Shown one piece after another: positions 58,469 through 64,000 of a DNA stretch of 64,000 bases. Under the pieces are notes generated by a model. The model worked only from the letters and a program-made list of their open reading frames with translations, was not told the DNA's origin and ran no database searches. The DNA comes from JADKFD01 sp050250665 (GTDB lineage Bacteria > Pseudomonadota > Gammaproteobacteria > Xanthomonadales > SZUA-5): assembly GCA_050250665.1 (NCBI GenBank), contig JBFWOF010000011.1, positions 58,072 to 122,071 of the forward strand. Direction: 5' to 3'. Position 1 is the stretch's first letter. The number at the start of each line of letters is the position of its first letter. A program made the translations under genes and the position numbers.

Positions 58469-59323
58469 CTACTTGCGGCGCAAGGCCGTCCGCAGCAGAT
58501 CCACGCCCAATCGACTCCAGGCGCCCAGGCGCACCAGAGCGCGCACCGGCCAGGCGGTATTGGGGCCGTCGAACTTGTCGAAATAGCGCAGCAGGCCGCG
58601 ATGTTTGGCCAGCGCAACGCGGAAGGGTCGACGGCGACTGGAAACGCCCTTGATGTGCACCACCCGCACCGCCGGATCACACCAGATCTCGAAACCCAGC
58701 TCGCGGATGCGTCGGCACAGATCCAGATCTTCGGCGTGCATGAAATAGCCTTCGTCAAAGCCGCGGGCGGCGGCAAAGGCGTCGCGCTTGATCAGCATCA
58801 GCGCACCGGACACGGCATCGCCCTGGATGGGCTCGCGGCTGCCGTAGGGAATCGCAATCGGCACGCCGTCGAAAGCGTCGAAGCGGTCGAGGCCGAGGGC
58901 GCTGGCCATTGCTCGTGCCGGCAGGGGATCGCGGCGCAGACTGGCTGGGTCCGGGCGGCCCTGCTCGTCCACCAGCAAGGCGCCTAGCACACCCAGCTGC
59001 GGGCGGCCGTGGGTGCGGCCGGCCAGGCGTTCCAGCGTATCCGGCTCGACCAGACAATCGGGATTGAGGAACAGCAGCCACGGCGAGTGACTGGCGCGGG
59101 CGCCGCGATTGCAGGCCACGGCGAAGCCTGGATTGCTCGGCAGATCCAGGCGTATCACCCGGCGATCATCGATCTCGGCGAGTAGCGCATCGATTTCGCC
59201 CGGCGCCGAACCGTTGTCTACCAGGACCAGCTCGGCCAGCTCCGGGCAGCGCAGCACGCGTCGCAGACAGTCGCCGAGCACCGGCCCGGTGTGATAGTTG
59301 ACGACGACCGCTGCGACATGCAC
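58469..59323 (-). CDS. GT2 glycosyltransferase (rhamnosyltransferase-like)
   Basis: A 284-residue protein with a GTG start. GT-A fold signatures seen: VVVNYHTGPVLGDCL, LVLVDNGSAPGEID, NPGFAVACNRGARASHSPWL, LLFLNPDCLVEP (DxD-like NPDC), then GALMLIKRDAFAAARGFDEG, then MHAEDLDLCRRIRELGFEI. The last block is typical of WbbL-like dTDP-rhamnose transferases, but the donor is not proven. It acts at the cytoplasmic face in O-antigen or capsule assembly. It is the last gene of the polysaccharide cluster in transcription order. Confidence 0.9.
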   Translation of the reverse strand: MHVAAVVVNYHTGPVLGDCLRRVLRCPELAELVLVDNGSAPGEIDALLAEIDDRRVIRLDLPSNPGFAVACNRGARASHSPWLLFLNPDCLVEPDTLERLAGRTHGRPQLGVLGALLVDEQGRPDPASLRRDPLPARAMASALGLDRFDAFDGVPIAIPYGSREPIQGDAVSGALMLIKRDAFAAARGFDEGYFMHAEDLDLCRRIRELGFEIWCDPAVRVVHIKGVSSRRRPFRVALAKHRGLLRYFDKFDGPNTAWPVRALVRLGAWSRLGVDLLRTALRRK

Positions 59324-59338
59324 GAGCGGAGGGGTCCG

Positions 59339-61147
59339 CTAGCCCAGCAGCGACTCGGCGAACTTGGGCGCCAGCGCGAAGGCCGTGGGCCAGGCACGCA
59401 CGGCCGCAGCCAGCTGTCGGGTCTCGGTACGCAGGCGTTCGGCCGCGCCAGCGGCATCGAGGCTGTCCGGCCATTCACCGAGGCGGGCCACGCTGTTGCG
59501 GGTTAGTTCCTTGCTGGTGGACTGGATGATCTCGCGCAGATCAGCCTCCCAGTAGATCGGCGCCTGCTTGCCGGCTTCTTCCAGACGGCGCTGCAGATCG
59601 GCGACCAGCTCGGCCCGCTTGTAGCTGAGATAGGTGTTGAGCTCGCTTTGCAGCGCGTCGCTGGAGGAAGCGGCGAAATCGTCCATGAGCGCGGCCAGAT
59701 AGGCGGCCCGGTCCTCGGCATCGCTGCTGCGGCATTCGCCAGCACGGGCCTGGATGTGGTCCGTGAAGAAGGCGGCCGAGTTGGGCGTGAACGGGCGTCG
59801 TGCCGCCTCGGAGCGCTTGATGGGCGGCTGCCACTGGCTACCCACGCCGGTATTGGTGTGGATGACCACCGAATCGGGATCAAGGAAGCGCGTCAGCACG
59901 CCAAAACTCGGGCCCACGCGCGGGCCGGCACCAGGCAGCACGAAGCCGGACAGCACGCTGAGGTCCAGCGCGCTGGGCTGGTAGATGCTGTTCAGCGTGA
60001 CTCGGGCGCGGTTGATGCCGTGACAGACCTGATCGCCCTCGAACTGACGCATATAGGATTCACGCGAGCCCCAGAGCCGGTCGCGGGAGCGGTTGTCGAG
60101 CTGGTACAGCCAGATGTTGTGCGGCGCTTCGATGGATCCCACGCTGCCTTGCACGATGGCCGCGACCCGGCCGCGCGGATCAAAGGCGCGGATGGCGGGC
60201 AGGGGCGCGCCCTGCAGCGCAGCGGGCGCCAGATGCCAACGCCCGGGCTTGCTGACACTGCGGCCCAGGCTTTCACCCAGGTAGTGTTGGGCGATGTGGC
60301 CGAGCTGACCATCTTCGTAATCGACCTCAACCGCAGGCATCGGCTGATCCTGCTGATAGAACCAGGCTTCGCGCTGGTTGCTGTGCAGCAGATCGATGCC
60401 ACCGGCGGCATTCGGCATCTGCCGCTGCGGCAGAAACTGACGATCGTCGAAGACCAACGGCCGACGCCCGGAGGCCAGCAGCACCATCCAGTTGAACAGC
60501 TGCCCGCGCGTCGGTGCTTCGTCCTCGCCGAGCAGCCAGGTCAGGGCTGCGGCCTGGGCCTTCATCTGGCCCTGCAAACGGGCAATGAAGGCTGCACGTT
60601 CGGTGTTGCCGAGGTAGCGCAAACCGGCATCGCGCCGACGCTCGTCGACCACGCGGCGATTGGCTTCGCGCGAGGCCTGGCTGCGGGAGCCATCAAGCAC
60701 CACGATCGGCAGACTGTCGATGCCGGGATCTTCGGACTTGATCAGGCTGTCGATGACCCGCGCCAGACCCTCGGGTCTGTCCTCGGCGAGCACGAACACC
60801 GGACCCAGCGGCGCCAGCCTGCGGCCGGGTTCGCTGCTGAATCCCTCGAGAATCTGCTCGGCGCTCTGCAGCAGGCCGCGCTCGACCAGACCGGTCAGGA
60901 CCCGACGAACCCCATCTTCCTGTCCGCGCAGATTGGGCATGGCCGACAGCATCTGCTTGAGATGATCGTCCATCGTCGCAAAGCTCTTGCACTGATCCAG
61001 TGCCTGAAACACCTCGAAGGTCATGACATGACGCTCCTGGGTGCGCGGATTCTGGATCATGCACTCCTGACTGGAGAGCGGCGCGACCATGCCATCGTCG
61101 GCGGCGAACAGGGTAGTGGATTTGGGGTTTGCCATCACAGCACTCAT
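59339..61147 (-). CDS. Unknown protein with PqqD-like N-terminus and GT-A-like middle, in polysaccharide cluster
   Basis: A 602-residue protein; ATG overlaps the methyltransferase stop (ATGA) and has AAGGAAGG upstream. Residues ~22-95 (SQECMIQNPRTQERHVMTFE; LKQMLSAMPNLRGQEDGVRR; GLVERGLLQSA) look like a PqqD-type winged helix. Residues ~110-200 (PVFVLAEDRPEGLARVIDSL; LPIVVLDGSRSQASREANRR; RYLGNTERAAFIARL) have the strand-helix order of a glycosyltransferase Rossmann fold, and DRPEGLxR with VxDGS resemble the nucleotide-sugar region. A long C-terminal part is helical. No confident family. It may be a dedicated transferase with a carrier-binding module (inference). Confidence 0.65.
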   Translation of the reverse strand: MSAVMANPKSTTLFAADDGMVAPLSSQECMIQNPRTQERHVMTFEVFQALDQCKSFATMDDHLKQMLSAMPNLRGQEDGVRRVLTGLVERGLLQSAEQILEGFSSEPGRRLAPLGPVFVLAEDRPEGLARVIDSLIKSEDPGIDSLPIVVLDGSRSQASREANRRVVDERRRDAGLRYLGNTERAAFIARLQGQMKAQAAALTWLLGEDEAPTRGQLFNWMVLLASGRRPLVFDDRQFLPQRQMPNAAGGIDLLHSNQREAWFYQQDQPMPAVEVDYEDGQLGHIAQHYLGESLGRSVSKPGRWHLAPAALQGAPLPAIRAFDPRGRVAAIVQGSVGSIEAPHNIWLYQLDNRSRDRLWGSRESYMRQFEGDQVCHGINRARVTLNSIYQPSALDLSVLSGFVLPGAGPRVGPSFGVLTRFLDPDSVVIHTNTGVGSQWQPPIKRSEAARRPFTPNSAAFFTDHIQARAGECRSSDAEDRAAYLAALMDDFAASSSDALQSELNTYLSYKRAELVADLQRRLEEAGKQAPIYWEADLREIIQSTSKELTRNSVARLGEWPDSLDAAGAAERLRTETRQLAAAVRAWPTAFALAPKFAESLLG

Positions 61148-62052
61148 GATTTCCTTCCTTGGTCTTGCGCCTGCTCCGCGAGCAGCGCTTCAGCGCGCGC
61201 CAGACGCGCGCGCAAATCGGCGATCTCCCGGTCTTGGGCGATCAATCGATGCCCGGCGGCGATGATCCGCCGGATTTCTTCGTTGTAGTGCGCATACACC
61301 GTCTCGGCGGCGTCGCCGAACAGGTGCAGGGCGCCGGCAGGCGCCAGTTGATCCAACGGCTGCGCCGAGCACACCGCGAGAAAATACAGCGCCTGATACT
61401 CAGGCCGTTCACTGACGGTGCCGTCTGCCAGCAGGGTGCTGACGCGGGCCTGGCTCGGTGGCTGATCCGGATCCCACAGCAGTGACTGGAACAGCAGCTT
61501 CTGGCAGTAGATTCGGGTATGGGCGAAATTCGCCTGCAGCAGTGCTTCGAATTCGGCGCGGTACAGTTCGCGCACATGAAACTCGTTGTGGTAATCGCGC
61601 AGATCGCTGTAGGTGTGCTTGTCCGGCGACGAGATCAGCAGCACCCCGTCCGGCGCCAGCAGGCGCCTGAATCCGGCCAGCATGCGCTCCTGCTCGTACA
61701 CATGCTCCAGCGTCTCGAAAGACACGATCACGTCGAAACTGGCTTCCGGCAACTGCTCCAGCGCGGTCACATCCTGCTGCATGAAACTCAGTCCCGGGCG
61801 CGATCGATAGCGCTGCTGGGCATGAGCCACTGCGGCGGCGTCCACATCCAGCCCGAGCACGCTGGCGCTGGTCTGGGCCAGCAGGGCGCTGCCATAGCCC
61901 TCGCCACAGGCGGCATCGAGCACCCGCTTGCCGCGACAGAAGTCCACGGCGTAGGCGTAGCGGTGCATATGCTCGTACCAGATTTCACGCACGCACTCGG
62001 GCGTGAAGCGTTCTCCGGTGAAAGGCAGGATGTCAGGTGCAGTAGAACTCAT
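61144..62052 (-). CDS. Class I SAM-dependent methyltransferase
   Basis: A 302-residue protein. Motif I VLDAACGEGYGSALL, an acidic post-I (LGLDVDAAAV), motif II QQDVTALEQL, motif III FDVIVSFETLEHV, and LLAPDGVLLISSPDK, in the order of the Methyltransf_11/23 family. The C-terminal helix has Leu/Ala heptads (LIAQDREIADLRARLARAEA). Likely methylates a sugar in the surface polysaccharide. Coupled by ATGA overlap to the unknown gene downstream. Confidence 0.9.
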   Translation of the reverse strand: MSSTAPDILPFTGERFTPECVREIWYEHMHRYAYAVDFCRGKRVLDAACGEGYGSALLAQTSASVLGLDVDAAAVAHAQQRYRSRPGLSFMQQDVTALEQLPEASFDVIVSFETLEHVYEQERMLAGFRRLLAPDGVLLISSPDKHTYSDLRDYHNEFHVRELYRAEFEALLQANFAHTRIYCQKLLFQSLLWDPDQPPSQARVSTLLADGTVSERPEYQALYFLAVCSAQPLDQLAPAGALHLFGDAAETVYAHYNEEIRRIIAAGHRLIAQDREIADLRARLARAEALLAEQAQDQGRKS

Positions 62053-62132
62053 GGTCGCGCGTGCGCCGTACTGGGGCGTGTTCCCGTCTAGCAGATTGGT
62101 ACGATTGGCCGAAGATCAAGTTGCCGTACGCA

Positions 62133-62972
62133 TCAGGCGGACATCGCTGTGAGTGCCTGGTAGCGCAGCAAGGCCCGTTCGCGCAGGGGCGCGAGGGGGT
62201 CGGCCGCAATGAATTGTGCAACCGCATCATTGTAGCCGGGATAGCGCGCCAGCAGGCGCGCGAGGTTGTCCCCGCCCGGTTTCAGCCCCAAAGGCGCAAA
62301 AGAACCGCCGCCGGCGTGAACTACGTAACCGCTATCGGCGAGCACGTTGCGCCAGCCATGGCCGGCTGCGCGCAGGCAGAAATCGTTCTCCTCGCCATAG
62401 CCGCGTCCGAAGGTGGCCTGATCGAAATCGCCGAGTTGCTGCAGCGCCCGGCGTCGGATCAACATGCAGAATCCCACTGCGGTGGGCAGATCGGGATAGC
62501 TGGGTGGGCCGGCGCTGGCCAGTGCGGCGGCCACGATCTCGGCGTCGCCGGGGACCGGGTTGGCGCGACAGAACAGCGGCCAGGAACAGATTTCGGCGTT
62601 GTTGGAGAAGGGAGTGACGGTCGCGATGCGCTCGTCGCTGTGCAGCGCCTCGCGCAGATGCGTCAGCCAGCCGGGCGTGACCTCGGTGTCGGCGTTGAGC
62701 AGCAGCACATCGTTTTCGGTTTCGGCAAAGCCACGATTTACGCTGCCGACAAAACCCCGATTCTCGGCATTGACAAGGATTCTGGGGCGCAGCGGTGAGC
62801 TCTGGGCCCAATCGGCCAGCAGCGGCGCGATGGCCGGATCGGGCGAGGCATCGTCGACGATCAGCACCCGCGCCTGTTCGGCAGGCGTGTGCCGGTCCAG
62901 CGCGGCCAGACAGCGCTGCAGCAGCTCGCGCGCGTTGTAGACCGGGACCACGATGTCGATGGACGGGGTCAC
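62133..62972 (-). CDS. GT2 glycosyltransferase
   Basis: A 279-residue protein with a GTG start overlapping the transporter stop (GTGA). Motifs: IDIVVPVYNARELLQRCLAA, VLIVDDASPDPAIAPLL, ENRGFVGSVNRGFAETENDV, LLLNADTEVTPGWLTHLREA (DxD-like NADTEV) and GFCMLIRRRALQQLGDFDQA. Inverting GT-A type. Substrate not identifiable. Same operon as the Wzt ATPase. Confidence 0.9.
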   Translation of the reverse strand: MTPSIDIVVPVYNARELLQRCLAALDRHTPAEQARVLIVDDASPDPAIAPLLADWAQSSPLRPRILVNAENRGFVGSVNRGFAETENDVLLLNADTEVTPGWLTHLREALHSDERIATVTPFSNNAEICSWPLFCRANPVPGDAEIVAAALASAGPPSYPDLPTAVGFCMLIRRRALQQLGDFDQATFGRGYGEENDFCLRAAGHGWRNVLADSGYVVHAGGGSFAPLGLKPGGDNLARLLARYPGYNDAVAQFIAADPLAPLRERALLRYQALTAMSA

Positions 62973-64000
62973 GATTCCCAGTTGTGCGGCAGTCGGATCA
63001 TGCCGAGTTCGCGGGTTTCACCGCGAATCACGATCTCGCGGACCTCGGTATCGAACATGCGCATGCCTTCGGGATCGAGTGCATGCAGCTTGATCGTATA
63101 TTGCCCCGGTAGCAGGTGCAGCGCATGGAAGATGAAACGGTAGCGATAGTCGCCGCCCTCGGTTCGGATGGCGCCGGCACCGTCGATTTCACTGGAGGTG
63201 CCGTAGACGGCGGTGCCGTCGGCTCGGGTCACGCCAATCGCCAGATGGGGCACGCGGTCATCGCCCGAATGGATATCGACCTCGATGCGCAGTTCGCGTT
63301 CGCGCGGCAGCAACAAGGGGGTCAGGCCGTCCTTGCCATTCAGTCGCACCGACTCGATGCGGTAGCCATCGGCGCTGACTTCCTTGGGACCGGCTTCGGA
63401 TTCCTTGGCGGTCTTGCGCTCGTGATAGGCCAGATAGTCCTGGGTGACGTCGTAGACATCGCCGTAGGCCTGGATCTTTCCAGCCTGCATCCACAGCGCA
63501 TGGCGGCAGAGTTTCTGGACGTGATACATGCTGTGGGAGACCAGCAGCAGCGTGCCGCCATCGTTGAGATAGTCCTCGATCCAGCGCACGCATTTCTTCT
63601 GGAATGACTCGTCACCCACCGCCAGCACTTCATCGGTGATCAGGATATCCGGACGCCTCGCGGCGACCACCGCAAATCCCAGACGGACCACCATGCCGGT
63701 GGAATAGTGCTTGATCGGCTCATCGATGTAGCGGCCGATATCGGCATATTCGATGATGGCCTCGGTCTTGGCGCGTATGTCCGCCTCGCTCATGCCCATC
63801 AGGGCCGCTGCCGTGGCGATGTTCTCGCGCCCGGTGTACTCAGGGTGGAAGCCCGCGCCCAGTTCCAGCAGCGCCGCAACCGAGCCGGTCACCTCGACGC
63901 TGCCGGCGGTGGCATTGAGCACGCCGGTGATGACCTTGAGCAGGGTCGACTTGCCGGCGCCGTTTTCACCGATGATGCCCAGTGACTCGCCGCGTCGAAC
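62969..64000 (-). CDS. wzt: Wzt-type ABC transporter ATPase for polysaccharide export (5' end outside window)
   Basis: The frame stays open to the right edge. Near the edge it reads GIIGENGAGKST, the Walker A loop. Further: YSTGMVVRLGFAVV (signature), RPDILITDEVLAVGDESFQKK (Walker B) and VSHSMYHVQKLC (switch His). The C-terminal ~170 residues (SADGYRIESVRLNGKDGLTP; LPRERELRIEVDIHSGDDRV; YRFIFHALHLLPGQYTIKLH) are the carbohydrate-binding domain that recognises the O-antigen end modification. With a Wzm permease (not in the window) it exports lipid-linked polysaccharide across the inner membrane. The methyltransferase in the operon could make the terminal cap that Wzt recognises (inference). 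Confidence 0.94.
   Translation of the reverse strand, partial: VRRGESLGIIGENGAGKSTLLKVITGVLNATAGSVEVTGSVAALLELGAGFHPEYTGRENIATAAALMGMSEADIRAKTEAIIEYADIGRYIDEPIKHYSTGMVVRLGFAVVAARRPDILITDEVLAVGDESFQKKCVRWIEDYLNDGGTLLLVSHSMYHVQKLCRHALWMQAGKIQAYGDVYDVTQDYLAYHERKTAKESEAGPKEVSADGYRIESVRLNGKDGLTPLLLPRERELRIEVDIHSGDDRVPHLAIGVTRADGTAVYGTSSEIDGAGAIRTEGGDYRYRFIFHALHLLPGQYTIKLHALDPEGMRMFDTEVREIVIRGETRELGMIRLPHNWES

Noticed and set aside
1..64000. tRNA or rRNA genes
   Set aside because: No cloverleaf or conserved rRNA stretch was found by reading both strands; weak candidates were repeat hairpins.

Overview
The window comes from the chromosome of a high-GC gammaproteobacterium, most likely a member of Lysobacterales/Xanthomonadales (inference). 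The support is a RAYT-type transposase whose start, MTYARK...PGTFHCVSRC, is typical of that order, many dispersed REP-like palindromes, secreted proteins ending in a short NGFE/DGFE tail, and a gene set of RelA, lipoyl-LpdA, Wzt and TonB receptors. I see no tRNA, rRNA, CRISPR array or complete prophage.

Layout. 1-8 kb: a methyltransferase with a regulatory domain, a secreted Cys-pair propeller-like protein, an acyl-CoA dehydrogenase, pdxH and two small exported proteins. 8-15.5 kb: a DUF7832/Sel1-like membrane protein, small exported proteins, a secreted YadA-head/S74-chaperone protein paired with an NGFE-tailed protein, a RAYT transposase with a broken HUH motif, and decayed fragments of its relatives. 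15.5-20.3 kb: a repeat-rich, visibly less GC-rich accessory segment with a PD-(D/E)XK-like protein between REP copies and a tight four-gene operon headed by a membrane-anchored staphylococcal-type nuclease.

20.5-36.3 kb: a long minus-strand accessory region. Its genes are a PF12588-type phosphatidylserine decarboxylase homologue, a lipoprotein with one haem site and a C-terminal MVL-like lectin motif, an alpha/beta hydrolase, two translationally coupled genes that together look like a split VioB/RebD (N-terminal half plus ferritin-like half), an ABM-VOC fusion, a VTT/DedA-type membrane protein, a BtuB-like TonB receptor and a hexahaem cytochrome c. This set is the best candidate for an undescribed system. 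A secreted or periplasmic oxidative pathway is possible, but the sequence does not prove one.

37-58 kb is mostly housekeeping and envelope functions: M14 carboxypeptidase, an unknown exported protein, RelA, a DUF11 surface protein, a Ser/Thr kinase with a coupled exported partner, a DUF2059 protein, lipoyl-dihydrolipoyl dehydrogenase, a LprI-like protein, UspA, a SPOR-like protein, a small hydrolase and a VIT/VWA protein followed at once by a GGTTGTT heptamer array. 58.4-64 kb is the end of a surface-polysaccharide cluster: two GT2 glycosyltransferases, an unusual GT-like protein, a methyltransferase and the truncated Wzt ATPase.

At least nine families of dispersed palindromic repeats occupy almost every larger intergenic space. 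Several of them supply, or lie directly against, the stop codon of the neighbouring gene.
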